This document shows positions 33,699 through 45,694 of a DNA stretch of 64,000 nucleotides, in pieces; the stretch's first letter is position 1; each line of letters opens with the position of its first letter. Source of the stretch: Adiantum capillus-veneris (taxonomy: Eukaryota; Streptophyta; Polypodiopsida; Polypodiales; Pteridaceae); the NCBI GenBank assembly GCA_014529385.2, contig CM043964.1, positions 660,997 through 724,996 on the forward strand. The letters run 5' to 3'. Under the pieces are notes generated by a model. The model saw only the letters and a program-made list of their open reading frames with translations, ran no database searches and had not been told where the DNA came from. The translations under genes were made by a program, and so were the position numbers.

Positions 33699-35216
33699 TC
33701 AGTCGGTCAGCTGGTCAAACCATTTATTTCTCCAAAGTGGTTGATTTTCAAGGATAGTTTCAATCTGAAGGGCAGTAATTGGAACTTCTCTATAGTCCCC
33801 TCTGCTATTTGGTTCAATTTCTGGGAGCATTTTTTGCTGCCATAATCGAACTTCTTGCCGCATCAATGGTAGTGCAATCATTTCGTGCCCATAATTTTTT
33901 GCAACCTCATCTGGAGTGATCATGAGGAGGGCAGCTGATTCTAGCACTTTTCATTCATATTGCATATATGCCTTGTGTGATGGGTCTTTGACTTTTGAGA
34001 TCCGCTGAATTTTATCTTTTGCCGACTCCGAGGTGGATGTCGTGGATCTATCTACAGACTCTTGTGTGCCTTTTCCAATGCTGGTAGTTTCCATCTCTGT
34101 TTGTTGAGTTTCAAACTCTGAGTGTTTGAATCTTTTTCCTTGCTCAAATTCTCCTGTGTCCTGCTGACCCTTTGTTTGATTTTATTTTAGAGCCTCTAAT
34201 TCCTTCCTTGCCTCAACCAGTTGCTTTTTCAAGTCTTCAATTTCCTCATCCTTTGCCTGTTGTAGGACCCTATGACCTACTGTCATGATTTGTCCATCAT
34301 ATTTTTATTGTTTTAGGGCTTCCTTTAACTCTTTGATTTCCTGGCTCAAGGAAATAGAGCTTGCACTCATAGTCAAAGAGGAGGGTGTCTCCTATATGGC
34401 CAGGAGCTAAGTGAGAGACCTGCTAACCACGACATATGAGCCTTGTAGCTTCTCATTCTGTTTCTTTTCTCTAGTTAGCTCCTCCTTGAGGCCTTGCTGT
34501 TTGATCTGTAAAGCCGAGTTTGCCTCATTGAATTGTTGCACTTCTTTATAATAGTAGGTTGCATTCTCTCATTCTCTCTGCAACTCCTACCTGGAATTGT
34601 GCATTCTTCAGTGCCTCTATTTGTTGCTTCATTGCCCGGATTCTACTGCTGCTCTGGATACCTCCTTTTTGTTATCTTCTAATTCCAACTCCTTGAGGTT
34701 ATAAAGAGATATTTGACATTGGAATTACAGTTTGATCTGCTCTAGGTGACTGTAAATATCAAAGGAGTTAACCATCTCCGCTCTTTCTTTTATGGTCGCT
34801 TGTGTGCGTTGCGTTCTTGGCCCATGCTGATCTGATTGCTCAACCACATCAGCTTGATTTTCCTTTTGTTTCAAACCCTCTATTGTGTCAGGGTTCTTGA
34901 CAGGCTTTGTCTGTGATTCTGTTTGTTGATCCATCCGCGTTGTTCCGTCTGCTTTTCGTCGACTCTTTGCTCCGATTGTCCTGCACTTTCCCCTTTCTCT
35001 TGTTCTGTCCTCTCTGAAACTGTCTCAGCATCCTTTTGGCGAACCGAGGTCTTGGTCTTGTCGTTCCTGTGTCTTGTGTTGTCCCTCTCCTTGCGAGAGA
35101 CTTTTCTCCTTTTTTTTTCCAGATTTGTCAGATGATTCTAAATCATCGACGTGTTGCCTCTTTGATTCTTCTTGCTGCCTTTGCTCCATCTTTCGCTTTA
35201 GCTCATTGTGAATTCG
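33699..35216 (-). pseudogene. E2b protein, broken middle part
   Basis: Minus-strand pieces at 33699-33947 and 34725-34934 plus short open stretches between them, rich in Gln, Glu, Lys and Ser, probably coiled coil and disordered. Many stops. No catalytic motif seen. Confidence 0.35.
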
Positions 35217-35852
35217 TTACCCCATGGTGCTGGCAATTTCCCATTTCTCTTCAGATTCCTTCCTCTTTTGTTGCTTGATCCTTTCCAAGGCCTCTATTTG
35301 CCTACATATCAGCAGAGTATCCTTGACTGCATCATCTTCTTTCTCGTCATCCGCTTCTATCTCTTGGGTTTGTTGGTGATCTTTCTTTTGTTGGCGGAGC
35401 TTTTTCCTCAATGCCTGTGCCTCTTCCATTGTCCTCCTGGCATGAGTGATGGGGATAGCTTCTGTCAAATGTGTAGCCTTTTTCTTTAATCGAGTATATC
35501 CCAGGGTGTATGTGGTATCCTTCTCTTCCTTCGAAGACTGGTACTCAGAAGGAGTATCTCGTGGGTGGGATCCCTCCTCCTGGCTACTCCGAGAATCCGA
35601 ATCTGTTTTCTCCCTATCCAAATACCTTAGAGATGCACTTTGCCTAGTTTGTTTGACTCCAGGATTCGGTCTTGTAGAAGGTCCTGCCACTGGTCTCACA
35701 ACTCTTTTGGACCTGTGGATTAGGTCTATCTGTGCTTGGGTAGGTGGTAGATCATCAATCATGCCCAATGCTTGATAGGCTATTCGTGTGAGCATGGGTC
35801 CTCCGTTCATGTAAGCTTTACTTCTTTGACCTCCCTTTGGGTTTGCTTCCAC
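35217..35852 (-). CDS. E2b protein fragment, 211 codons, coiled-coil rich
   Basis: The longest open piece of E2b. It starts with MNGGPMLTRIAYQALGM (after about 14 residues), which resembles the G-L-TRI segment of the putative plant transposon protein domain found in plant retroelements. Then comes a Ser/Glu-rich linker and a strongly charged coiled coil (LRKKLRQQKKDHQQTQEIEA). The upstream part continues in other frames at 35860-36457, so it is a fragment of a broken gene. Nothing indicates enzymatic activity. Confidence 0.4.
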   Translation of the reverse strand: MEANPKGGQRSKAYMNGGPMLTRIAYQALGMIDDLPPTQAQIDLIHRSKRVVRPVAGPSTRPNPGVKQTRQSASLRYLDREKTDSDSRSSQEEGSHPRDTPSEYQSSKEEKDTTYTLGYTRLKKKATHLTEAIPITHARRTMEEAQALRKKLRQQKKDHQQTQEIEADDEKEDDAVKDTLLICRQIEALERIKQQKRKESEEKWEIASTMG

Positions 35853-35859
35853 AATTGTG

Positions 35860-36457
35860 TCAAGAAGATAGTTGCCAAAGTCGCAAGGGTTCAGTATATC
35901 TGGGTGGCTTCTGCACCTTAAAATTCTGTGATATAAGATGCAATGGAAGTTCCGTTTCTGAGTAGATCAGGTCCTGATATGTCAGCTTGTGACCGTGTTG
36001 CTTCAAAAAGGCCTTATCATTGTCGATTGTCTTCGTTTTCTGCAAGAGGTTGTGCGTCCCTTGCGGTAGATGGAGGGATTCATTGATGATTTCAGCTGTA
36101 ATTTTTACCTTAACGACTGCCCCATCTTTGTCTGTCAGAGTTTCTTCCCCATTGTACTGAATTGTGCTTATCCCAAGGAGGCAGCCTTAAGAAATTGTCA
36201 AGTTGTAAACACCTGACCCCTGCTTGCACTTCTAGTTTCAGGTGCAAAGTCCACAATTCCTTGGGAAAGATGGTGGCCTTTACAATTTCTTCGTCTGCGT
36301 CTTGGAACTTTCCAATGAAAATGTTTTCCGGAATTGCTTCAAGTACTTGTTCGCTGAGGTGAGCTTTCTCATTGGATGAGATATCAATTATCACATAGAG
36401 TGCCACATGCCACTCCCTCTGTGCTTTCCTTCGAGGCATCCTATTGCCAATTTGCAA
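35860..36457 (-). pseudogene. E2b protein N-terminal part
   Basis: ATG at 36439 begins MPRRKAQREWHVALYVIID. A later frame (35860-36045) continues with FLKQHGHKLTYQDLIYSE. Order and spacing fit the same plant-transposon-protein type domain. At least one frameshift near 36080 breaks it. Confidence 0.4.
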
Positions 36458-36636
36458 GTGAAATCAGGTTTTAGCCATTGATCAAAATTATCGAAAAGTG
36501 TAAACTTGACCATAAATAAAAAAGTGAGCTTAACTCTGTCAACACTACTCCAAATCTGACCAAATTTCACCAATGCACCTAGGATTACTATAGGCACAAA
36601 ACTGTTATTTAAACATATAGATTTTGGCAAGAAGGA

Positions 36637-37760
36637 ACATGGATTGTGATCCATGTTGGAAAGCATTTTAAAATTCTAACTTTAGGAAATTGTCCCTGGG
36701 CATAAGGGGATGCTACTGAGAAATTTTCTCTGGATTTAGTGCTAAAGGTACATGGATCGCGATCCATGTTGGGCAATATTTTGGAAATCTGCTGATACCA
36801 TCTGGTAGGGTTCATTTTGATTATGACTTGGTCCAAAAAGTTTGGGATTGGATCAATGGTTTGACACCTGGGCTAAATTTTGGAAATCATGTACAGATTC
36901 AGAGATTTTGGCTTTTGGAAGTGGATTTTTGGGATTCAAATGGCTTGACACTTCATGGCTTGGCTTTCTTGATCATACTGAATCAAATGGCATGGGTCTT
37001 ACTTATTTTGGCCAAAAAGGTACATGGATCGCGATCCATGTTGGGAAGCATTTGAATACAGTTCTTGTGCACATTGGTTCCTATAGGTTTTCCTAGTACA
37101 TTGGTGAAAGTTTTTCAACTTTGGACATGTTTTTCCATAGTTTGCCCCATTTCTTAGTTTATGGCCATATTTTTTCCGTTTTGACCAAATCTGTTTCTGG
37201 CCACCACTTTTGGAGTCAAGTTTTGTTTGAAATCTCTCCTTGCATTGATTTCTGATGGTTGAGGTCATTAGCTCATAGCTTTTCTTGGCTCCTTGACAAG
37301 TTTCCCTAGACTTTGAATTCTTTTGGGAAGGAAAACTGAATCTTGCAAGTTTCACCATTTTGCAAAGTATACTTTGGCTTGGTTTTGATCCCATCACCAT
37401 TCTTAGGTTACAATTGCTTGTTGATAGACTTCGAGGAAAGTTTGAAGTTTCTGAAATTACTTTAGCAGTACTTTTGACCAAAAGACCATTTACAAAGTGA
37501 CTGTAGCAATCCAAGTGGATCTAATGATCTTTGGAGCATTTTTTGTGATCATTTTGCAACCCCAATACTATTTGTACATTGTCCACCTAGTGAACCTCTT
37601 TGATCCTGATTTTGGCAAAAAGGTACATGGATCGCGATCCATGTTGGGAAGCTTTTTGCAAAAACAATCATGGGGTTTTGTTCCCGGGCCTCTATAGTTG
37701 CTCCTGTAGAAGTTTCCTTCATTTTAGGGTTATAGGAACATGGATCGCGATCCATGTTCC
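36637..37760. repeat. Five dispersed copies of a 20-bp CGCG palindrome (E2b leader)
   Basis: ACATGGATCGCGATCCATGT occurs perfectly at 36750-36769, 37022-37041 and 37625-37644, and inside a longer 26-bp perfect palindrome at 37735-37760. A copy with TGTG in the centre is at 36637-36656. A shared context (GGCAAAAAGG before, TGGGAAGC after) extends the similarity to about 45 bp. Confidence 0.95.
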
Positions 37761-38045
37761 AACACATTTTCCTACTGTTCTTAGCTTGGCTGATTCTGCA
37801 AGGTAGTTGGGATCTACTGATGAACTTTTTCTTGTTTTTGGACTCCCACATTGTCCCTGTAAGTTTGCCGATTTTGTGACCTTGTACTGCTTCGATTTGT
37901 TGTTTTGGTATTGTTGATGCAGTATGGGTCACACACACATGCTCTTGCAAGGTTACTGATCATATATCTGTCAAATCTGGTGTAGTGAGATCCACCGAGG
38001 TGGTCGCAGCAGGCATAAGCAATTCCGGAAACCCTATGCTCCTGT

Positions 38046-38743
<698 letters not shown>

Positions 38744-38752
38744 CCCCTTCCT
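38744..38752 (-). promoter_or_regulatory. E4 polypurine tract
   Basis: AGGAAGGGG on the minus strand, followed at once by TG of the presumed LTR. Confidence 0.6.
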
Positions 38753-38982
38753 AAAGTGAGTCGTCCGCGACGAGCATGTGTCAGAGTGCATGGGAATAAA
38801 GCATGTGTCTATGCATAGCCGTATACTGTGGCTCTATGATGCTCATGGATGATATGCATGGGAAAACAAATTGTTGTGCAAGAGATAGTTGCTGAACAAT
38901 ATGTTCAGTGGCAGCTGGTGGCGAGGTTCCTTGGAAGCTGTGTGGTCCGAACAATAGTAATTGTAGTAGGCGTGCTCTATGT

Positions 38983-39885
38983 TTAACAGTGAACTGCAAA
39001 AGTTTTGATGTTGCCGATCGGTTGTTGGCATTTTTTGGGTTGCCATTGAAATTCCCTAGGTGTGGATTCACTAGAAGAGGCATCGTGAAGGCGATGTTGT
39101 TTTGGTTGACATACCCTTTTGAGTATGGTTGGATGTCGAAGAGAGTGGTCCATCGATTTAGGCCGTTTGACAACAGCGGTGGGCAATTTGTGATGGTGTA
39201 ATTTTTTTGTAGGCAATGTAGGTTTACGTGTTTTGATTTGGAGTTTAGGTATCCACAATTGCCTGGGATTGGTTTCCATGATTGAGTTCTTAACCCATAT
39301 TTTCGTAACCATGGTGGTGGATGATTGTTGAGCTGGTGCATGGGGCGAAGGTAGAGGTTCCCATTCATAGTCCGTTTGTACGAATGGCATGGCTAAAGAT
39401 TGGCCCTCATGTTCGATGCGTAAAGTGTTGTCTTGCCAGTTTGGTGTTTCCTTATAAGTGCGCATCCACGGAACTCCCAGAATAACTGCTTCGTTCAGCT
39501 GATGATCTTCAACCACATGAAATTGATGTGGATAAACTGTTCCATCAATGATGATTGGAAAATTTATGTGGCATAGACTGTCCATAGTACCTCTGTTGGC
39601 AACCTTGAACCCCATAGTGTTGGGCATTAGAGGTTCCTGTGTGATTGTTTTGAAAGTGGAGTAGTTAACCACATTAGCTCTGGCCCTTGTATCCACTAAC
39701 TCTCTTTAGGTGGTGCCGTCCGCAAGTTGTAACTGAATACGTAGATCCATTCCTCCTAACCATGTAGTCGCCGTTTGTATGGATGCTATTGGAGCATCCT
39801 GATATGCCACTGTCTGTTGTTCTTTCCTCTGGAAGTTTGATTGTTCCCTGCGTTTCAATATTCCGAGTTTGGCCTCCTGCTGTGC
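38983..39885 (-). pseudogene. E4 second retropepsin-like domain downstream of integrase
   Basis: The frame of the integrase C-terminus continues through two TAA codons (near 39884 and 39710) into a segment with LQLADGTT, then LVDTRARANVVNY (Asp at 39691-39693), a flap-like INFPIIIDGTVYPHQFHVVE and, about 70 residues after the Asp, AVILGVPWM. This is the spacing of an aspartic protease (D-T/S-G-A, then hydrophobic-hydrophobic-Gly), with Gly replaced by Arg in DTRA. A Pro/Lys/His-rich tail of about 130 residues follows. The element already has a normal protease before RT. The alternative is an insertion of a different protein with the same fold. Confidence 0.55.
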
Positions 39886-40197
39886 TTATTCCCGAATGTC
39901 TTGTGCTTGACATCTGCGTTGAGCTGCTGCATGGACTGTTGCGAGTTTTCCTGGTATCAGCGGAAGAAGATATTTCTTTAACCTGCAACGACTCGTCCAA
40001 TTAGGCATCTCGTCTCCTGTCAATGTTGCAAGTTTAACGGCGCCACTTTGCGATGTATCATGGATCACAAAAGGCCCCATATTTCTCTTTTTGAGTTTTT
40101 TGGAGTGCTGTTTGAGGGTGTACATGAGAACGTAATCCCCTTTCTGGAACTCCTTACCAATCACGTGTTGATCATAAAAGGCTTTCATTTACGTTTC
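39886..40197 (-). pseudogene. E4 integrase C-terminal domain
   Basis: KGDYVLMYTLKQHSKKL followed by GPFVIHDTSQSGAVKLATL is a GPY/F-type module that binds DNA. The frame starts after a break at 40198. Confidence 0.75.
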
Positions 40198-40900
40198 TTA
40201 AGCATATATCCCAGCTATCCCTTTAAGTTTAGTTTCATCTAGCTGTTCTAGGGTTTCTAGTCTCTTCGATAGCTCATGGCCCCTCCATCCTAAATGTGTT
40301 GCCACTCTGAGGGATTGGACTAGGAATTCCAATGGTAGTATTGCATTAATCCCAAATATCAGGTTAAAGGGAGTCGTGCCAATGGAAGTTTTAAAAGCTA
40401 CTCGGTAAGCCCATAAAGCGGTGTGTAATTTTTGATCCCAATCATTCCTCGAGTCACTGACTATTTTGGTGAGCACGGTGCATAGGATTTTTCTGGTGCT
40501 CTCTGCCCGTCCATTGGCTTGCGGATGATAGGGTGCTGACTTTTGATGGACCACCATGAATTTGTCAAGGAGAGTCTCAATGACGTCGTTCACAAAGTGT
40601 ATTCCTCTATCGCTTATTATTTTGATTGGTAGTACATTTTTGAAAAGGAACCGAGCTGTAGTCCTTGCATCATTTTTTTGGATTGATTTGTCTTCTACCC
40701 ACTTCGTCATGTAATGCTACGATAATGTATTGTGCGTGTGTCCTGTATCCTGGAGGGTTGATGGGACCAATGAAGTCAATTCCCCATTTGGCAAAAGTGC
40801 GAACTCCCATCATCGGCCTCAGTGGAATGTCATCTCTCCGCAGGGGTGGTTTCGTGCGTTGACATTCGTCACATCGTTTGACGTATGTGGTTGCATCCAT
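40198..40900 (-). pseudogene. E4 integrase catalytic core
   Basis: Two overlapping frames (40670-40900 and 40198-40710) joined by a frameshift near 40690. DDE residues lie in KWGIDFIGPI, KIISDRGIHF and QANGRAESTRKIL. Zinc-binding Cys pair CDEC at 40862-40873. The core inserts the DNA copy. The WGIDF...KWVE style fits the Athila/Tat side of Ty3 elements. Confidence 0.85.
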
Positions 40901-41150
40901 GAATAGGGTCGGTCACCATATACCTGAGTTTAGCACTAGCTTTGCCATTTTATCAGCGGTTGTCCCGCGTGTGCGTGATCTAGGATGACGTAATATTTGC
41001 TTTCTATAGCACACAGCCGTAATTGTTTGTCTTTCCCCCGCCTATACAGTTGGTTGGCAATGAGCAGATAGTGTTTGGCCTCTTCCTCGACAATTTTCCT
41101 TTTTGATTTATCCCATTTCTCTGGAAAGGTTTTGTTTTTAAGTACTCAAT
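40860..41150 (-). pseudogene. E4 integrase zinc-binding module 2 (next to core)
   Basis: On the minus strand: linker with YLLIANQLYRRGKDKQLRLC, then DHAHAGTTADKMAKL and DATTYVKRCDECQR. The His pair is closer (HxH, 40969-40977) than in typical HHCC domains, suggesting a small deletion. A stop (TGA) lies before PTLF. Confidence 0.65.
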
Positions 41151-41199
41151 GATGTGGGCACTCCATTTAGGTGCTTGTACTACCTGAAACATTGTGGCG

Positions 41200-41515
41200 T
41201 GTTCCGCTAGGGACTGTATTATACATTTATCGCAAGATTTTACATCTTTATGGACACTGTATTCCATTTTTGGCCAATAGACGCCCAGTCTTTGTAACCG
41301 TTGGCTTGTATGTATTCACCAGTGTGAAATCCCGTATTTTGTATATGAGCTTGTTTGAGGTAGTAGGTGGTATCTTCAGGCTGTACACATAGTCTCAGTA
41401 TTCCATCCTTACCGTGTTTGTATAGACGTCCTGCTAAAAGGATAAGATTCTGTGTTAGATGGATAATTGATGGTTGTCTTTCTATCTGCAAAGAGACGAT
41501 TGTGAGTAGTGGCAT
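41200..41515 (-). pseudogene. E4 integrase zinc-binding module 1 (extra copy)
   Basis: LILLAGRLYKHGKDGILRLC, then QAHIQNTGFHTG (His at 41345-41347 and 41324-41326) and, after a frameshift near 41280, GVYWPKMEYSVHKD and CDKC (41223-41234). It follows the RNase H end and precedes module 2, with the same internal order LYR.GKD..LRLC - H..H - W.P - CD.C. Confidence 0.65.
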
Positions 41516-42300
41516 GACCTCTTCGCTCCATCACGACACCATTTCTAAGTTAAACAGATATGAATCAGGAAGTTCATCATCGACACCCGCAGGTGCTTCC
41601 CCATGAAATAGTCGTGAAATATGATCTGCTCTGTGGTGTGTGGTCCCCTTTTTTACAACCACCGTGAAGTCAAACTCAAGCAACATTATAAACCCACGAA
41701 TAATTCTTCTAGTGTTTCAAGGTTTGTTTACTAGATATAGCAGTGCTTGATGATCCACGAAGAAGACAAACTTGTTTGCTAGAAGGTAGTGTCTAAATTT
41801 CTTGACAGCATAGATCATTCCCAGGCCCTCTCTTTCCGTAGTGGTATAATTTTGCTCTGCGTTGTTTAGTTGTCGAAGCTGGAGTAGAAAATGGGAAAAT
41901 CCATTTTCTTCTCTCCTGGTTGGGCTAATATGCACCCAATGGCATAGGCTGACGCATCCACATGGACATGGAAGATTTTGCTCCAGTCAAGGGCTTGCAA
42001 AATTGGAGCTGAAATCAAATGTTGCTTCAATTTTTGGAAAGCCTGCTCACATTCCTCCATCCATTCAAACTTAGTTATGAGGGAGTACAATGGCTTAGCT
42101 ATTAGAGCATACATATATATGAAATGCCGGTAGTATCCGCAATGCCCCATAAATTCTTGCACTTCTTTTATCTTCGTTGGTCTCGGTAGTTCCGCAATTG
42201 TCTGCACCTTTTCTTGATCAGTTGAAATGCCCTTTTTTTACACTATGTGGCCCAGAATTCTACCCTGTCTCACCATGAAGGCACATTTTTCTAGGTTTAA
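41516..42300 (-). pseudogene. E4 RT thumb/connection and RNase H
   Basis: Pieces 41866-42207 and 41717-41935 carry VQEFMGHCGYYRHFI (connection), HVDASAYAIGCILAQ, TTTEREGLGMIYAVKKFRHY and FFVDHQALLYLVNKP, all RNase H hallmarks. A further stretch to 41516 gives the HHRADHISRL end. Frameshifts separate the pieces. Confidence 0.85.
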
Positions 42301-42324
42301 GCAAATACAATACGTTCTGCACTT

Positions 42325-43404
42325 TTAAAAGACTTTACTTAGATGAGTGATGTGGTCAGTTCGTCGATGGGAATGAACACAAAGATCATCCATGTAGATT
42401 TCCAGAAATTGTCTGAGATATTCTTTGAATGCGTGGGCCATTAGTCTTTGAAATGTGGCCGGGGCATTGGTCAAGCCGAAAGGCATTACCCTATATGCAA
42501 ATATACCCCACTCTGTCGCAAAAGTTATCTTATGCTGATCTTCCGCCTTAATCGTCATCTGGTTGTAGCTTGAGAACCCATCCAAGAAACTATTGGCCTC
42601 TTTCCCTGCTACCCTCTCAATAACATGATCAGTTATTGGTAGTGGATAGTTATCCCTAATCGTGGCTGCATTTACCTGCTTGAGATTTACACAAACACGT
42701 AGCTTGCCATTCTTTTTGGGTACCACCACAATCGTGGACACCCACTCTGTGTGCTCAATCTCATAGATAAACTTGGCTTCCTTTAATTCGTCTATTTCCT
42801 CCTTGATGTTTAGTGCAAAAGTGTCATTGTACGTATAAGGACGTTGTCTGCGTGGTCTGGCATCACTCTTAAGGGGAATCGTGTGCTGACATATCTCCGG
42901 ATCTATCCCCTTTATATCTTTGTAAGACCATGAAAAGACATCTTTATATTGCCTGAGCGTATCGACTAGAAGTTGCTCTTCCTCTTCAGTAAGGTCCGTG
43001 GCAATATAGGCTGGTTTAGGCTCCTCCCCGGGTTCTGCTAAGTTGATGCTTTTCGTGTTTTCGGGCCCATCATATGAAGTTCCTGGTTCTTTGGGATCTC
43101 GTTTGGTTTTTTGCACCACTATCTTCCTATCCTGAATGGTACACTTCTTATAGTGGGATGGTGCATCAAATTTGTACTCATTTGATTCCTCATCAGTTTC
43201 CATTTCGGTTGTCCAAACTTCTTTCAATGCCCATTTTAAATAATTGTATTTGACTTTGCGTTCCATCTTGGACAACTTAGACGGTTTTTTGATATATTTC
43301 TCTTTTTTTGGTTTATGTTTTGATGTTCTATTGGTTGAGTCATGTTTCACATATCGCTTGGATATCTTGTCCTTGAGGCAGTCAGTTGCTTTGACTAACC
43401 TCAA
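42325..43404 (-). pseudogene. E4 reverse transcriptase with N-terminal linker
   Basis: 359 open codons. The linker includes QYKDVFSWSYKDIKGIDPEI. RT proper has VVVPKKNGKLRVCVNLKQVN, NYPLPITDHVIERVAG, FATEWGIFAYRVMPFGLTNA and the catalytic box YMDD (42385-42396), intact. It ends at a stop just after the palm and RT resumes in other frames. Confidence 0.9.
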
Positions 43405-43488
43405 GTACTACGTTTTGTCAGTTAACAGAGGTACGGAGTCCTCGTGGTGCTTTTTGTGGTTGTTTCTATGTTTATCTTGATACCTGTG

Positions 43489-43752
43489 TTATCTTTGAGG
43501 GTTTTGGTTTGGGAAGTCATAGTAGATCACTCGACGATCCTTCCGTTTGATGCTCTGGCTCGAGCTACTAGATAGCTCATTGTTCGCATTATCCTCTAGT
43601 GTCTTATCAGTCAAGTCTTGAAAATCTTCTTCGTCATTCGTTTGGACAATGTCCCTTACAGAGATTTTGTCCACTATGCGTCGGCACTTGGCCACCCCTT
43701 CCTTGTCAGGTACGTCTTCCTCAGTCTTCGGTTTTAGGCGAACATTCATCAT
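43489..43752 (-). pseudogene. E4 protease-RT linker fragment
   Basis: 87 codons, acidic (DIVQTNDEEDFQDLTDKTL), between protease and RT in a broken frame. No domain recognised. Confidence 0.4.
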
Positions 43753-43986
43753 CTAGAATGGAATGATATCATACCCTTCCTCATCACAAAATTCGGTGAG
43801 GCTCACTTCATTGACACAAACATCAAGAGTAGCTAGTATTTATTGCCATCCAAACGGTTCAAACATCTCCTCTGGAAAAGGCTCTGGTATGTATGCTTCA
43901 TCTTGTGCAGTCCTATCAAGAATCCAGTCTTCCTTTTTTAGAATTCCAGAATTCGAAGCTTCTCCTGTCCTTTGGTAAGCTTTGTT

Positions 43987-44493
43987 CTAGAGCCAAGTCG
44001 GTATTCCTCCTTCATAGTCAGTTGTGGAATGCAGGTCTTCTCCTCGGGCTCTGTCTACGTCTTTATAGCTATGATCTGTGACACTAATTTTCGTAGTGAC
44101 ATCCTTGTTTCTAAGATAGATATAGTCATAACCCCAATCTTGGGCCATTTTGAGCTGACGCATGAATGGTCTGCCCAGAATGATGTCGAAATTGCTGCTC
44201 TCATCGAAATTCATAATAGCAAAGGTGTTTTCATATGCAATTCCACAAGAGGTTACTACAATATGCTCCAAGATGCCAATAGGTCTCTCCAGGTACCCAT
44301 CTTCTAGTTAAAGTTTCATTCTCGTTTTTCTTAGAGCAGGTTTTCTCCATTTTTTCCACATTGCTTTGGTGGCTATGGAAATTCTAGCTCCACTATCCAA
44401 TATGGCTATCGATTTTACATCCTTGTACTCTACCGGTAGGGTAGTATTTCCTTCTTCACCTTCACAATAGTCCCCTACCTTGTTTACTAGCAT
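43987..44493 (-). pseudogene. E4 protease (normal position)
   Basis: Retropepsin split in two frames. 44308-44493 has AILDSGARISIATK (catalytic Asp at 44395-44397); 43987-44271 has the C-terminal half FDIILGRPFMRQLK. Stop and frameshift near 44300. It would cleave the polyprotein during particle maturation. Confidence 0.85.
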
Positions 44494-45689
44494 TGGCTCA
44501 TGTTTAGTTTGCTTCGAGGGTTATGTTTCTAGCGTGTTTCGAGAAACCTCGGTTGAAGGAATTACAAGCCCTATTTTTTCCAAAATTTTTGCGACCTCGT
44601 TCCAAAGATGCGGTCTAATGTTCAGCAACTCTGACAAAGTCAATGTACAATGGATAGGTGATGACATCAGCTTGTGAAGAGTTTTAGAGTCCATCATCTT
44701 AGGATTGGCTTTCCATTGAGATGGAACGTTCCTTACCTCTGATCAAGTTTCAGGGTTACCAATAAATGAAGGTAAAGTCTTCAACAACTTTGGTTTACTG
44801 TCTTCCGATATCAATGTGCCTGCATCTCCATACAACGATTGGATGCCATTTGGGTAGAGCTCATGCTCCAGGTGGATTTTCGGGATAGGAGCCTCCGTCC
44901 TTCCTATTTATGATATGTTCCCATAGCTCTTGAGGCCATTATTCTTCTACCTCCCGAATTGGTAGTGGTACCTGAGAATGCATTCCATCTGTTGTATTGG
45001 CTACCACCCTCGTATCCAAAGGTATTTCGTCGACCAGATTGGGTAGGTTATTCACTTCAATTCCCCTCGCATCTAACTCCCAAATCTTTTCTCGTATGAT
45101 TACCTCGATTTCTGGAGTGGTAGGAATTGATGGTTCCATAAGCACTTGAGCGGCTTGAATGAGCTCTTTGCACAACTTTAGCCTCTCTTTCTCATAGCTT
45201 GGATGAGGGTACGTTAACCACAGATCCTCTTGGGTTTGGCTAGGCTTTAGCCTTGCTTCGTAAGCTTTCAAAATTGTGTCCAAGGGTTCAACCACCTTGT
45301 CTACTAAGACTGACCCCCCTGATGGTAGTTTCGAATGTTTCTTTATTTCATTGTTGCCCTTAAGGCCTCTTTCCCTTTGAAGTTGTTCCTTTGTTTTCCA
45401 CAATTTGGTTTCCAATGCCGTTTTTTCCTTTTCTCTTTTGGCTTTCATCTTGTTTCGTTTCACTTTCCAGGATTTTCTAGGGGTTTGGACAGACAAGTTG
45501 TTTATCTCTGTTTGGCTGGCCGGGACACTCTTTGCTACCTCATGTGCTTGAGCTCTAGTGACCAATTTTATTGGAATGTTCCGTTCTGTTTCTGATCCAC
45601 TTGAGCTTGGCACAATCCCTATTTTGTTCATGGTTGCTTTTCCTTTGTTTTTGGGGTTTTTTGGGCAGTGTGGAATAAGATGGTCCTTC
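44494..45689 (-). pseudogene. E4 gag C-terminal region
   Basis: ORF 44939-45631 is open for 230 codons: RNKMKAKREKEKTALETKL (coiled coil), LDTILKAYEARLK and DLWLTYPHPSYEKERLKLCK, aligned with E2 23339-24403. The frame then decays, but the pre-protease motif CTLTLSELLNIRPHLW is readable near 44600-44680. The N-terminal edge (KDHLIPHCPKNP) is the second half of a zinc knuckle split by the solo LTR. Confidence 0.7.
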
Positions 45690-45694
45690 GTGCA

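Larger units (their letters stand above)
32224..38000 (-). mobile_element. E2b: non-autonomous LTR element, minus strand, ends uncertain
   Basis: The left end has an LTR similar to that of E2 (TGTTCGTGGG..., GACGGACGTC at 32241-32250). The centre (33057-36457) encodes broken proteins with no gag-pol motif but with a region like the putative plant transposon protein domain. The right part (36637-37760) is a leader-like stretch with five copies of a CGCG palindrome. No primer-binding site or right LTR was found. Confidence 0.5.

Noticed and set aside
36637-37760. CRISPR-like array of repeated palindromes
   Set aside because: Spacing is irregular (about 110 to 600 bp), there are no uniform spacers or cas genes, and the DNA is plant.
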